From NCBI RefSeq assembly GCF_023701525.1, contig NZ_JAMQAW010000007.1, forward strand, positions 374,524 to 427,054: 52,531 bases of DNA. The letters are read 5' to 3'. Within the stretch, counting starts at the first letter, position 1. Each line of letters starts with the position of its first letter. Source of the DNA: Streptomyces albipurpureus. GTDB taxonomy: Bacteria > Actinomycetota > Actinomycetes > Streptomycetales > Streptomycetaceae. Under the pieces are notes generated by a model. That model did not search any database, was not told where the DNA came from, and saw only the letters and a list, made by a program, of their open reading frames with translations. Shown here in pieces: positions 8,584 to 17,704 of this stretch. The position numbers and the translations under genes are program-made.

Positions 8584-10134
8584 TCATCCTTCCTGCTCGA
8601 CTCCCTGTCGGTCGCTGGGATCGCTGCGACGGCCGCGGTTACCGACGCCTTTGCCGGGACGTGCCCCGGCAGGACGGCGGGGCTTCGAAGGAGCTGGCGG
8701 CCGGTTCTGCCGCATCCGGCGCGGGCGCTCTCGAAGGGCCTCTCCATCGGGCATGCCCGCGCGGGGGCAGTCCTCCAAGGCGTTGGAGCCTTGAGCGACC
8801 TCAGGAGACTGCCCGTCCCGAGGTGGCATGGCCTCCTGACGCGGTCCGCCCTGCGTCTGGATCATGGCCGCCTCGGCGGTCGAAGTGGGTGGAACGACCA
8901 CCCTGGCCGCGGTCACCACGGCTGCCGTGTCGATCTCCGGTGTCTGCGCGGACCGGCCGGTCTGCTCGATCCATTGCTGCCGCCCGGCGTCCCGCTCAGC
9001 TGCGACCTCTGTGGTGCGTTGTCCCGCCTGGAGGCACGTACGGACTGTTTCCAGATCCAGGCCTTCGTTGCACGCCTGCTGGAACAGCCGGGCGAGAACG
9101 TACGCGGGGTCCCGGCGCAGAGCGAGATCAAAGGCAACCCTGGCCGCCGGTTTGTCGCCAAGGGACCAGGCGATCCACCCGGCGAGGGTCAGTGGCGGGG
9201 CGGCGTACTCACCGTAGGGCCCGACACACCGGCGTGACAGCGCTCGCCACAGCCGCAGCGCGGGTTCGGCGTCCGAACCATCCGCCCATGCCGCGACGTG
9301 ATCCCTGGTCTCCCGATCCTGGAGACCGTGGATAAGGGCTGCTGCCTCATCCACCGTCAACAGCGCGTCATCCGCGGCATCCGATTCGCCACCGTCGGAG
9401 GCACGAGGGGATCGAGCGATGCGGCCCATCATTTCGCGAGCCAGGGCAATGGTCTCGTCCGCGATGGCGCACCGCGCACCCCCTCCCAGAAGTCGGATCA
9501 CCATGGCTTCGCCGGCACTGTCCAACGCGCCGAGCTGCCCGGGAGCCACACCCACCAGGGGTGGTTCCAACCGCACCTCCATCTCACGCTGCGATCCACG
9601 CACCTGGACGCCCGCGTAGGTGGCCGCGGCCGCCATGACCGAGGTGCCCGGGGCGACCAGCGCGTTCCCCTCCAGTGGGCAGCAGCGCGCATCGGGGCAG
9701 CAGTAGGACCAGAACCGCCTGTCGGAAATGCACAGCGCCTCGTACACCGGGACATCACGAGAGCCGCAGGCGGTACGCAGCAGCTGCGACAGCGGCCTCA
9801 GCCGCTCCATCGCCGCGCGGGCGCTTTCGTCCCTGGCCGGGTCCTGGCAGAGGAACAGAACGATGCCGTCCGGTCGGCATCCCCGGCGCTCGCTCCCTTC
9901 GATCAGGCACTCCGCCAGCTGTTCGGCCACCGACGGCCATTCCAGCGGGGAGCGGGGAATGCCCGATTGGACCCGGGCACCGAAGCGCCCCCGGCTGCCA
10001 TGGAGCGCGACAACGACGATCGAGTCACTGGGGTGGTAGCCCAGGACATAGGGCAGGGCATCGGCCAGCTCACCAGCGCTACGGAGGGTGACCTGCTGCT
10101 CTTCGGGTCCGGTGGATTCATGATGCTTGTTCAT
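8584..10134 (-). CDS. DUF4192 family protein
   Basis: A 516-residue cytoplasmic protein. The N-terminal 350 residues match the actinobacterial DUF4192 family: it begins with the family's LRSAGELADALPYVLGYHPSDSIVVVALHG-like strand-turn region, followed by a cysteine-containing segment SYCCPDARCCPLEG that resembles a small metal site but may be structural. About 310-400 looks like helical-repeat (tetratricopeptide-like) sequence ending in RDPAYVLARLFQQACNEGLD. The tail from about 410 is low-complexity Pro/Arg/Gly-rich. Function is unknown. It is divergent from recQ, sharing a 111-base intergenic region with paired DnaA boxes. Start ATG at 10134 has AGGG close upstream. It is not clearly in an operon with the Nudix gene, 184 bases away. 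Confidence 0.8.
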   Translation of the reverse strand: MNKHHESTGPEEQQVTLRSAGELADALPYVLGYHPSDSIVVVALHGSRGRFGARVQSGIPRSPLEWPSVAEQLAECLIEGSERRGCRPDGIVLFLCQDPARDESARAAMERLRPLSQLLRTACGSRDVPVYEALCISDRRFWSYCCPDARCCPLEGNALVAPGTSVMAAAATYAGVQVRGSQREMEVRLEPPLVGVAPGQLGALDSAGEAMVIRLLGGGARCAIADETIALAREMMGRIARSPRASDGGESDAADDALLTVDEAAALIHGLQDRETRDHVAAWADGSDAEPALRLWRALSRRCVGPYGEYAAPPLTLAGWIAWSLGDKPAARVAFDLALRRDPAYVLARLFQQACNEGLDLETVRTCLQAGQRTTEVAAERDAGRQQWIEQTGRSAQTPEIDTAAVVTAARVVVPPTSTAEAAMIQTQGGPRQEAMPPRDGQSPEVAQGSNALEDCPRAGMPDGEALRERPRRMRQNRPPAPSKPRRPAGARPGKGVGNRGRRSDPSDRQGVEQEG

Positions 10135-10171
10135 GACCCTGACGATCCCGTGACGGCTCCGGGTCCGCGAC

Positions 10172-10197
10172 CCCTGTGGATAACTTTATCCACAGGG
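10172..10197. promoter_or_regulatory. Inverted pair of perfect DnaA boxes in a palindrome
   Basis: CCCTGTGGATA (10172-10182) and TATCCACAGGG (10187-10197) are perfect 11-bp inverted repeats separated by four bases. Each side contains a full TTATCCACA DnaA box (10186-10194 on plus; complement of 10175-10183 on minus). The site lies in the divergent promoter region between the DUF4192 gene and recQ, about 50 bases before the recQ start. It could bind DnaA, act as another operator, or form a hairpin in the recQ leader. Confidence 0.75.
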
Positions 10198-10245
10198 CGG
10201 CACCCGCGTTCGCGCATTGTCGGTGCCGTCATGTTGCATGGAGCC

Positions 10246-12462
10246 ATGACCAACGCAGACCGCACGGATGGCATGAGTTCCACGGGCCTGGCCGAGCTCA
10301 CCGACCCCACAGGTCTGAGGGTGGAGGCCAACGCCGTGCTCGCGCGCCTCGTCTCGGACGACACGGGCAGAGCCCAGCTCCGCGATGACCAGTGGCGCGC
10401 GATCGAGGCCCTCGTCGCCGGCAAGCGACGGGCCCTGGTCGTCCAGCGGACCGGCTGGGGCAAGTCCGCGGTCTACTTTGTCGCCACCTCGCTGTTGCGC
10501 AGGCGGGGAAGCGGTCCCACCGTGATCGTCTCTCCGCTTCTCGCCCTCATGCGCAACCAGGTGGAAGCCGCCGCCAAGGCCAAGATCCACGCGCGGACGA
10601 TCAATTCGTCCAACAGCGAGGAGTGGTCCTCCATCCAGGCGGAGATCGCAGCGGGTGAAGTGGATGTGCTGCTGGTCAGTCCGGAGCGGCTGAACAACCC
10701 TGACTTCCGCGACGAGGTGCTCCCCCAGCTGGCCGCCGCCACTGGTCTGCTGGTCGTAGACGAGGCGCACTGCATCTCCGACTGGGGCCATGACTTCCGC
10801 CCCGACTACCGACGTCTTCGCACCATGCTGGCGGAACTGCCCGCCGGAGTGCCCGTGCTGGCGACCACCGCGACAGCCAACGCCCGAGTGACCGCCGACG
10901 TCGCCGAGCAGCTGGGTACGGGCGGTGAGTCGGACGCACTGGTCCTGCGGGGCCCGCTGGATCGGGAGAGCCTTAGCCTGGGCGTCCTCCAACTACCCGA
11001 CGCCGCCAGCCGTCTCGCCTGGCTGGCCGACCACCTCGGTGAGCTGCCTGGCTCGGGGATCATCTACACCCTCACGGTCGCGGCGGCCGAAGAAGTCACG
11101 ACGAGCCTGCGACGGGCCGGGTACACCGTCGCGTCCTACACCGGCCGCACGGAGAACGCAGATCGGCAGCAGGCCGAGGAAGATCTCCTCGCCAACCGTG
11201 TCAAGGCACTGGTGGCCACATCCGCCCTGGGCATGGGATTCGACAAGCCCGACTTGGGATTCGTCGTCCACCTGGGCTCCCCCTCCTCCCCCATCGCCTA
11301 CTACCAGCAGGTGGGACGGGCCGGCCGTGGCGTGGAGCACGCCGAGGTGCTGCTGCTGCCCGGCAAGGAGGACGAGGCGATCTGGCAGTACTTCGCCTCG
11401 GTCGCCTTTCCCCCCGAGGAGTTGGTGCGTCGCACTCTCGATGTGTTGGCCCAGGCGAATCGCCCACTCTCCCTGCCCGCACTCGAACCCCTGGTCGAGC
11501 TGCGTCGCACCCGGCTGGAGACCATGCTCAAGGTCCTCGATGTGGACGGGGCAGTGCGCCGGGTCAAGGGAGGTTGGACCGCCACCGGCCAGCCATGGGC
11601 ATACGACGCCGAACGATTTGCTCGCGTCGCCCAACAGCGTGGCGCCGAACAGCAGGCGATGCGGGACTACGCACGGTCCACAGGGTGCCGGATGGAGTTC
11701 CTCCGGCGGCAATTGGACGACGAGACCGCCGCGCCCTGCGGGCGCTGCGACAACTGTGCGGGCAGCAGGTTCAGTGACAAGGTCTCGGACGCGGCACTCG
11801 ACACGGCACGTGGGGAGCTCAACAGGCCGGGTGTCGAGGTGGAGCCCCGAAAAATGTGGCCGACGGGTCTCGCCGCCGTGGGGATCGGGCTCAAGGGCCG
11901 TATCCCCGCGTCCGAGCAGTCTGCCTCGGGCAGAGCACTGGGCCGGCTCTCCGACATCGGTTGGGGCAATAGGCTGCGCCCCCTCCTGGCACCCCAAACA
12001 CCCGACGGCCCCATCCCGGACGATGTGGCGCAAGCCGTGGTGACCGTGCTCTCCGACTGGGCAAAGGGACCCGGCGGCTGGGCCTCCGGTGGATCGGACG
12101 CCCCAGCCAGGCCTGTCGGGGTAGTGACCGTCGCGTCCCGCAGCCGACCGGAGTTGGTCGGGTCCCTCGGCGCCCGGATTGCCGAGATCGGCCGCATGCC
12201 GCTGCTGGGCTCAGTGACGTACACCCCCGAGGGGACCGGGGCCAGGCCCTCACGAACCAACAGCGCGCAGCGCGTTCGGACGTTGCACGACGCCTTCACC
12301 GTATCGCCCGAACTGGCGGAAGCTCTCGTCTCGGCTGACGGCCCGGTTCTTCTCGTAGATGATATTTCTGAAACAGGTTGGACCTTGGCTGTAACAGCCC
12401 GGCTCCTGCGCAGGGCGGGGGCGACGGAGGTGTTTCCGCTGGTCCTCGCGGTTCAAGCGTGA
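10246..12462 (+). CDS. recQ: RecQ-family ATP-dependent DNA helicase with phosphoribosyltransferase-like C-terminal domain
   Basis: 738 residues. Superfamily 2 helicase core at about 40-385: Walker A QRTGWGKS (67-74), DEAH box (172-175) followed by RecQ-specific CISDWGHDFRPDY, and motif VI QVGRAGRG (355-362). The RecQ zinc site has four cysteines (481, 498, 501, 504). No HRDC domain follows. Instead about 600-738 resembles a PRTase-type domain with a PRPP-loop-like motif VLLVDDISETGWT (701-713). RecQ enzymes unwind 3'-tailed, forked or recombination DNA, and this architecture is common in actinobacteria. I chose the ATG at 10246 (GGAG upstream); ATGs at 10231 and 10273 are also possible. The promoter region carries two DnaA boxes. 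The PRTase-like part could bind nucleotides or DNA; activity is unproven. Confidence 0.9.
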   Translation: MTNADRTDGMSSTGLAELTDPTGLRVEANAVLARLVSDDTGRAQLRDDQWRAIEALVAGKRRALVVQRTGWGKSAVYFVATSLLRRRGSGPTVIVSPLLALMRNQVEAAAKAKIHARTINSSNSEEWSSIQAEIAAGEVDVLLVSPERLNNPDFRDEVLPQLAAATGLLVVDEAHCISDWGHDFRPDYRRLRTMLAELPAGVPVLATTATANARVTADVAEQLGTGGESDALVLRGPLDRESLSLGVLQLPDAASRLAWLADHLGELPGSGIIYTLTVAAAEEVTTSLRRAGYTVASYTGRTENADRQQAEEDLLANRVKALVATSALGMGFDKPDLGFVVHLGSPSSPIAYYQQVGRAGRGVEHAEVLLLPGKEDEAIWQYFASVAFPPEELVRRTLDVLAQANRPLSLPALEPLVELRRTRLETMLKVLDVDGAVRRVKGGWTATGQPWAYDAERFARVAQQRGAEQQAMRDYARSTGCRMEFLRRQLDDETAAPCGRCDNCAGSRFSDKVSDAALDTARGELNRPGVEVEPRKMWPTGLAAVGIGLKGRIPASEQSASGRALGRLSDIGWGNRLRPLLAPQTPDGPIPDDVAQAVVTVLSDWAKGPGGWASGGSDAPARPVGVVTVASRSRPELVGSLGARIAEIGRMPLLGSVTYTPEGTGARPSRTNSAQRVRTLHDAFTVSPELAEALVSADGPVLLVDDISETGWTLAVTARLLRRAGATEVFPLVLAVQA

Positions 12463-12693
12463 TGAGATGAGGACACGGGAGGGGTCACAGGCAGCATTTG
12501 TGGGAAGGGATATGAGAGGCATACCCGCCGATTCCCGCCTCTGACGCCAAATTGCTCGTTGCCGCATGCGTGCGTGCCAGGGAAGAATTGGGGTGCTCCC
12601 CGCACGTCCTGTTCGCGGTCTCACAGGGCTGTGTCGCGGCGCGCCCTCACCCAACCCTGCCCGCACTGTGGGCGCGTATGCGAAGGGAGGACT

Positions 12694-13323
12694 GTGACCT
12701 TCGGATTCGCTTCGTCCGCAGCCACCTCAATCACCGCCAGAGCCAACTCCGCCAGCCGCCTCGCCAGGATGCTCCAGCCTGGCGAGTGGGCAGAGGCGGG
12801 TATCCCGCTTCTGCGCAACCCCAGAGAAGTGGTCAGCGGGCTCCACGCCCGTCACCAGCCGATACCGACAACCGCGGTCGTTGCTGTGCTCGATCCCGAG
12901 GAACGCCTCACCGCGAGCGCGTCGTTCACCCGCCGCGCCGCTCTGGCGGACGGCTGGGACTTCCGCAATGCGCTTCTGGCCAACCTTCGCCGGGTGATCC
13001 CGCACGATCTGCGTCGCCGTACACCGGTGCGCACCGCCGTACTGCTCTACTGCCGCGAGGGTGACGAGCGGTGGACGGAGGAGGACGGCGCCTGGATGTG
13101 GGGGCTCCGCGATGCGTGCACCTTGCACGGGCTGCGCTGTGGCGCCTACATCACCCTCACCCGAGGCGGCTGGCAGGTGCTGGGAGAGGGCCGTGGCGGT
13201 CGCCGCCCCAACTCCACCTCTTCCCCCGGTGACCTTGCCGAGGTCAGCGCCGCGACCGAGCCGGTGGAGCTGCGTACCGCCAGCGGCGCGTCCGAGGTAC
13301 TGCGCCGCACAGCAGCACGCTGA
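12694..13323 (+). CDS. Conserved actinobacterial protein of unknown function
   Basis: 209 residues, soluble, no signal peptide or membrane span. The GTG at 12694 is chosen because a near-perfect Shine-Dalgarno (AAGGGAGG) lies five bases ahead. The body has alternating hydrophobic strands such as TTAVVAVLD and RTAVLLYC and the segment EDGAWMWGLRDACTLHGLRCGAYITL, suggesting one alpha/beta domain of about 150 residues; the last 45 residues are Ser/Thr/Gly-rich. It follows recQ on the same strand after 231 bases and ends in a hairpin terminator. I do not recognise the family and assign no function. Confidence 0.75.
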   Translation: MTFGFASSAATSITARANSASRLARMLQPGEWAEAGIPLLRNPREVVSGLHARHQPIPTTAVVAVLDPEERLTASASFTRRAALADGWDFRNALLANLRRVIPHDLRRRTPVRTAVLLYCREGDERWTEEDGAWMWGLRDACTLHGLRCGAYITLTRGGWQVLGEGRGGRRPNSTSSPGDLAEVSAATEPVELRTASGASEVLRRTAAR

Positions 13324-13325
13324 GG

Positions 13326-13348
13326 TCCCCGGGCAGTCCGCCCGGGGA
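13326..13348 (+). terminator. Hairpin after the unknown gene
   Basis: TCCCCGGGC (13326-13334), loop AGTCC, GCCCGGGGA (13340-13348): a perfect 9-bp stem two bases past the stop codon at 13323. GC-rich without a T-run, as is usual in this genus. Confidence 0.65.
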
Positions 13349-13731
13349 ACCCCTCAACGCCTCGGACCTGATCGACGGTTCGTACCGGCGCCGCCCCGGC
13401 CCGGGGCTCTCCCACCCAGGTTCCCCCAAGCCCGCGGGGAACACCGAGCCACGGAGGAATCGCCCCCACGCACCGCAGGTAGGGGCGCGAGTCGCTCGGC
13501 GAGTGGTCGCCAAGCGAACCCGTTCGCCGGTCCCGCGCTGGTGGCAGCGCGCCTCGATCGGTCGCGCCTCAAGCGTGGGGATCGCCGGCTGACGGGCCCT
13601 GCCCACAGCGGAGACTCCGTGCGCGCAGGCATGGCAGTGCACCCGCAGCGCCCTCCCCCGGCACCCCAGCAGTTGGCGGCGAACCCGGAGAGAAACCCGG
13701 AGAGACCGGAGAGAGCCGTGCTGCCCTCTGC
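13349..13731. other. Convergent intergenic region
   Basis: About 380 bases between two converging genes, with no gene I can support. The right end has three purine-rich direct repeats of CCGGAGAGA between about 13684 and 13716, just downstream of the minus-strand gene's stop. No good hairpin terminator for that gene was seen. Confidence 0.5.
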
Positions 13732-14370
13732 TCAGACAGCCGCGCCGAGCACGGTGTTGATCCGCTGGGGATCACCGCAGACGATCAGCAACGCGCCTGC
13801 CTTGGCCCGCGCAGCAGCCAGGGTTCGGGCGGTGTCGTGCTCAGTGCCGCCGTTGACGGCCACGATGACCACCGGCCTGGTCAACACACGGTCGGCCACC
13901 GCGGCGTCCGCGTAGAAGACGTCGTCGGCGGCCTCGTACTGGGCCCAGTAGGCGGTTTCACCGAAGGACAGTTCGTGCGCGGCCCACGGGTGCGGTTCAC
14001 CCACGGTCAGCACCAGAACCTCACCCGGCGCGCGGCCTGTGTCGAGTAGGAGGTCCACCGTCTCGTCGGCGGCATCGAGTGCGCCGTCGACGGGAGCGGG
14101 AATCAGTTGGATCTGCGGCTGGGTACGGATCCCCGCCACGGAAGCCGGCGGCTGCCCGGGAGAGGGGTTCGTGCGTTGCGGCGGCGCTGGACTGGGTGCT
14201 GCGGGACGCGGCGAGGCCATCGAACGCGGACCGGGTACGGGACGAGGGGTCGGCGCAGGACGGCTGGGGGCCGAAGTGGCGCGGGGACCCTGGGCGCTCT
14301 CGTGAATCTGAGGCTCCTCGGGAATGAGAGGCATGGGTGGATGTCTATCAAATGGAGGTTCGAGTCGCAT
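13732..14370 (-). CDS. Orphan UvrD/helicase C-terminal-like domain protein
   Basis: 212 residues. About 1-90 is Pro/Ser/Arg-rich and low in complexity. About 95-212 resembles the C-terminal nucleotide-binding subdomain of superfamily 1 (UvrD-like) helicases found in streptomycete NERD-helicase proteins: the order LVLTVGEPHPW, then AYWAQYEAADDVFYADA, VVIVAVNGG, and LLIVCGDPQRIN mirrors the strand pattern there. The helicase hallmarks are absent: there is no Walker A and no DExx domain, and the usual GFKGLE and GLSRA segments are replaced. It may be a degenerate or regulatory helicase fragment conserved for another purpose. It lies 46 bases downstream of rnhB on the same strand, probably co-transcribed. 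Start choice (14370 or 14334) is uncertain because no clear ribosome-binding site is seen. Confidence 0.65.
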   Translation of the reverse strand: MRLEPPFDRHPPMPLIPEEPQIHESAQGPRATSAPSRPAPTPRPVPGPRSMASPRPAAPSPAPPQRTNPSPGQPPASVAGIRTQPQIQLIPAPVDGALDAADETVDLLLDTGRAPGEVLVLTVGEPHPWAAHELSFGETAYWAQYEAADDVFYADAAVADRVLTRPVVIVAVNGGTEHDTARTLAAARAKAGALLIVCGDPQRINTVLGAAV

Positions 14371-14416
14371 AGGCGCATGGGCGTCTAAGTGCGATTTCCC
14401 TACTGGCAGGGCGGGT

Positions 14417-15118
14417 TCAGAAGTCGAAGCCGAGTTGGCCCTCGCTCTCCAGGTCTGCCGCCGCGACGGGGATGCGAACCTTCTTGAGGTGCCGCCACCT
14501 GGGCAGCGCGTCAAGGTAGGCCCAGGAGAGACGGTGGTACGGCGTGGGGCCGAACTCCTGGAGAGCAGCCTTGTGCACGGGTGAGGGGTAGCCCGCGTTC
14601 GCAGCGAAGGCGAAGTCCATGAACTCCTTGGGCAGTTCGGCCATCATCGCGTCGCGGCGCACCTTGGCGATCACGGAAGCAGCGGCTACCGCAATGCACG
14701 ACTGGTCGCCCTTGATCACGGTGCGGACCTGCCATGGATCACCGAGGTAGTCGTGCTTGCCATCGAGAATGACGGCATCGGGGCGTACCGGGAGCGAGTC
14801 CAGGGCCCGGCAGGCCGCCAACCGCAGGGCCGCGGTCATCCCCAGTTCATCGATCTCTTCGGGGGACGCGTGCCCTAGCGCATGGGCGGTGACCCAGGTC
14901 TCCAGTTCAGCGGCGATCTCGTTGCGGCGCTTGGGACTGAGCAGCTTGGAATCGGTAAGCCCGGCGGGCGGGCGGCGCAGTCCGGTGATCGCGGCGCACA
15001 CCGTGACGGGGCCTGCCCACGCCCCGCGTCCGACCTCATCGACACCAGCAATGATCTTGGCGTCGGTGGTGGCTCGGATCGAGCGCTCGACTGTGTGTGT
15101 GGGTGGTTCGTACGGCAT
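14417..15118 (-). CDS. rnhB: Ribonuclease HII
   Basis: 233 residues, normal length for the family. It removes ribonucleotides embedded in DNA and RNA from RNA-DNA hybrids, using two metal ions. The catalytic carboxylates are visible: Asp27-Glu28 in [14 protein letters not shown], Asp119 in VILDG, and Asp138 in [18 protein letters not shown], which is also the conserved family segment. [21 protein letters not shown] near 190-210 is the typical substrate-binding loop. Start ATG at 15118 fits the family start, though its ribosome-binding site is weak. It leads a small unit with the orphan helicase-domain protein downstream. No lepB or trmD neighbour is present here. Confidence 0.95.
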   Translation of the reverse strand: MPYEPPTHTVERSIRATTDAKIIAGVDEVGRGAWAGPVTVCAAITGLRRPPAGLTDSKLLSPKRRNEIAAELETWVTAHALGHASPEEIDELGMTAALRLAACRALDSLPVRPDAVILDGKHDYLGDPWQVRTVIKGDQSCIAVAAASVIAKVRRDAMMAELPKEFMDFAFAANAGYPSPVHKAALQEFGPTPYHRLSWAYLDALPRWRHLKKVRIPVAAADLESEGQLGFDF

Positions 15119-15711
15119 GGCGCCAGCCAGGTTACGCCGCCCCACCCCGGCGTCGGCAACCGGGATTCCCTTATGGCTCCCGCAGGAGGCTTCCCGCGAT
15201 GCGCGGAGGGCACTGGTCCTGCGTCGACCGCCCGCTGACCGAGGCCTCTCCCCCCATCGCGCCTGAGACGCGGTGTCCCCTGTCGGCTACGCCCTGACGC
15301 GCCACTGCACCCGGCCAGGACGCCACAGGCAGAGCGAGACAGGTTGCGATTGCTTTCGCATACCCAATGGCAAGGATCACCCTCCGTCCATCCCTGCAAG
15401 GAGACGGAAGCCCCCATGTCACGCCATGCGATGTCGACCCATAAATCACTTCATCAGGCCACAAACTTGGCAGACTGCGTCAGCAGGTGGCCAAGCGCGG
15501 TCTCGCGGATGCCGTGAGACCCAGGGAACCCCTTTGATCGTTGTTGTCATCGCAGCTGCGAAGACAACGATCGCTCCACCACGCCAGTCCCCATCAGACG
15601 GCGCCCCGGAATCAGCGAGGTGTGAAGCCAGCTTCGCTGAGCCACTCACGACACTCACGACCAGCAAGGCCGGACTCGGGTAGGGAAGGCACCCTCCCGT
15701 CCGAGGGCGAG
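15119..15711. other. Gene-free spacer upstream of rnhB
   Basis: About 590 bases with no gene I can support. It should contain the rnhB promoter. A nested palindromic structure at 15536-15572 is listed separately. Its AT content is slightly higher than in the neighbouring genes, as expected for non-coding DNA. Confidence 0.5.
15536..15572. terminator. Nested palindrome, possible terminator
   Basis: GATCGTTGT (15536-15544) pairs with ACAACGATC (15564-15572). Between them sits the exact 12-base palindrome TCGCAGCTGCGA (15550-15561). The structure lies 140 bases past the stop of the minus-strand membrane protein gene, so it may end that transcript. A protein-binding role is also possible. Confidence 0.4.
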
Positions 15712-17367
15712 TCAGCTGCCGGGCCCGATCTCACCGTCGGTCTTCGTCGCCTCTCCGTCGTACGCATCGCGATCCCGTTCGTACGACCGGTCTCCAGGGC
15801 AGGGATATGGGCGGATGATCTTCCGTTCCGCGAGGATCTCCCGCGCCCGGGACTGGCCCCAACTGGTGGCGTACCAGGGGTTGTCCTCCCCTGCGAGATC
15901 TTCCGCGATGCCCTTCAGCGCGCAGGAGCGCAAGGGCTCGGGCAATCTGTCCAGAGCCGGTGCGGCGTCCGCCGACAGCTCATGGAAGTAGGAGACATCG
16001 ATCTTTCCGGTGCTCTCATAGCGTTGTACGTTCCGCTCCGCCACCATGGCGTCCGGTGACATCAACCCGAAAGCGAGGACCGCCGCCGCAGCGCTGGCGG
16101 CGACCGCCCTCGGCAGCCACTGAGCGCCGAAGGCCCCGGCCGCCATGATCAACACGATCACCAGCCCGAGCCACAACTCCATCGCCGCCACCGAGATCCG
16201 CAGCCGGGTGAGTCCGTAGGCGTCGACGTAGAGGTCCATCCGACGCAGCGCGGCCGCCACGACGACCAGGGTGAGCAGGCACAGGGTTCCGAGGACGCCT
16301 CGGATCAGAGTCCGGTCACGGGGGCCGGTGCGCGGTGCCCAGCGCAGCGCTAGCGCGATCACCAGCAGGGTGAGCAGGGTAGCCCCCAGCAGCTGCCAGA
16401 ATCCCTGTCTCGCGTACTCCGCGTAGGTCAGTCCCGTCTTCTCCAGGACCTGGTCATATCCGCCCAACAGCACGGCGAGCTGAACCGCGATAAACATCGA
16501 GAAGAGCAGGTTGAGGACGATGAGCGGCAGCGCCCACTCCCAGCGGGCGCGAGCCTTGCCAGGGCGTACGGCGAGAAGGTCCCAGCGCATGGGGGCGGCG
16601 GCCGTGTGTGCGGCAGCGAGGGCCCCGACGATCCCGAAGAGGAAGAGGAGCAAGCGCCAGGGTCCGTCCGCCACTGACACATCGGGGGTCAGCGCTGCCA
16701 GAAGATCCGCGAACGCCGCATCCGCGCCCGCGAAGAGAGCGCCGAAGACGATCAGTAGTACGGCAGCGGCCGCGAAGGTCCGCATCGCCGTGCCCCATCG
16801 AGCCCGAGAGTGGCTCATCCGGTCTCGTACTCCCCGCCAAGCCCAGCCAACGCCCAGGACGAGCGAATTCAGGAGTCCCAGGGAACCCAGGAGAATCCCT
16901 GGCCAGGTGCGGCTTCCATGGAGGGCGAGAGAGCCTGCGGCGAGCGCGGCGGCGACGGCGAGGAACGTGGACCAGCCAGCGTCCCGTAGCGCGGGCACGA
17001 CCAGGAGCGCTAGTCCGCCCGCAGCCCAGACCCAGGTCCAGGGGCGGAGTCTGCGGCCGGCCTGACGTGCGGCGAAGTATGCCGCGATGGAGGTGGCCAG
17101 CGCCACGATGAGCAGATTGACCCCCAACCCCTCGCCCAGCAGCAGCGCACTGAGCACTCCGGTGGCGAGTGACGCCCAGAGGGTCGCCGCGTGGACTGCC
17201 GCCGGAGGCCGAGGACGTACTCGTGCGGCCCAGGAAGCAGGTTCCCCCCGTGGAGCCGGTGTCGCCCACGGGTCGGTCGAAGCTCGCGAGCGTTCCGCCT
17301 CCGCGGCCTGCTTCGCACCCGGTTCCGGCTCGGATGCGGTGGGCTCTGCGGATCGTTCATCGGACAC
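15712..17367 (-). CDS. Polytopic membrane protein, DUF4153/DUF4173 family
   Basis: 551 residues. The first 70 or so are hydrophilic (Pro/Glu/Arg-rich) and presumably cytoplasmic. About ten to twelve hydrophobic spans follow between roughly 75 and 440, for example GVLSALLLGEGLGVNLLIVAL and LLFLFGIVGALAAAHTAAA. The C-terminal 110 residues are soluble and contain YFHELSADAAPAL and WYATSWGQSRAREIL. The pattern matches the DUF4153/DUF4173 membrane protein group, whose biochemical role is not established. Start is the GTG at 17367, with GGAGGGGG six bases upstream. It is monocistronic by spacing. Substrate or partner cannot be inferred. Confidence 0.8.
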   Translation of the reverse strand: MSDERSAEPTASEPEPGAKQAAEAERSRASTDPWATPAPRGEPASWAARVRPRPPAAVHAATLWASLATGVLSALLLGEGLGVNLLIVALATSIAAYFAARQAGRRLRPWTWVWAAGGLALLVVPALRDAGWSTFLAVAAALAAGSLALHGSRTWPGILLGSLGLLNSLVLGVGWAWRGVRDRMSHSRARWGTAMRTFAAAAVLLIVFGALFAGADAAFADLLAALTPDVSVADGPWRLLLFLFGIVGALAAAHTAAAPMRWDLLAVRPGKARARWEWALPLIVLNLLFSMFIAVQLAVLLGGYDQVLEKTGLTYAEYARQGFWQLLGATLLTLLVIALALRWAPRTGPRDRTLIRGVLGTLCLLTLVVVAAALRRMDLYVDAYGLTRLRISVAAMELWLGLVIVLIMAAGAFGAQWLPRAVAASAAAAVLAFGLMSPDAMVAERNVQRYESTGKIDVSYFHELSADAAPALDRLPEPLRSCALKGIAEDLAGEDNPWYATSWGQSRAREILAERKIIRPYPCPGDRSYERDRDAYDGEATKTDGEIGPGS

Positions 17368-17704
17368 GTATCCCCCTCCCCCTGCGAGCCGCACGGCTCG
17401 CTGGAGCAGGGCGTGTGGCTCGGAAGACTTCTCAGCACACGCCGTACAGAGATCGGTTGCGATGATCGACTTGGCGCACGTGACGGAGGGTTAACCACAG
17501 GCCAAGACTGCTCGGGTCGGCCGTGGGACGACTGCGTCAGGACCGTGACGCGGTGATGACACTCGACGCGTCAGGAACATCAGCGAAACCGGGCAGACCA
17601 CGGGAAAGGCCCCTCTGGCCTGCTGCCCCTTCCCGCCACCCTCGTCTCTCCGCCCTCTCCGCCCTCTCCTCACGGAGCCGGGGTCTGGCCCTAGCCCACC
17701 ATGC
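17368..17704. other. Intergenic region
   Basis: About 337 bases. It should contain the promoter of the membrane protein gene. A pyrimidine-rich run with short CCGCCCTCT repeats lies near 17630-17675. No gene or clear hairpin was seen. Confidence 0.45.
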
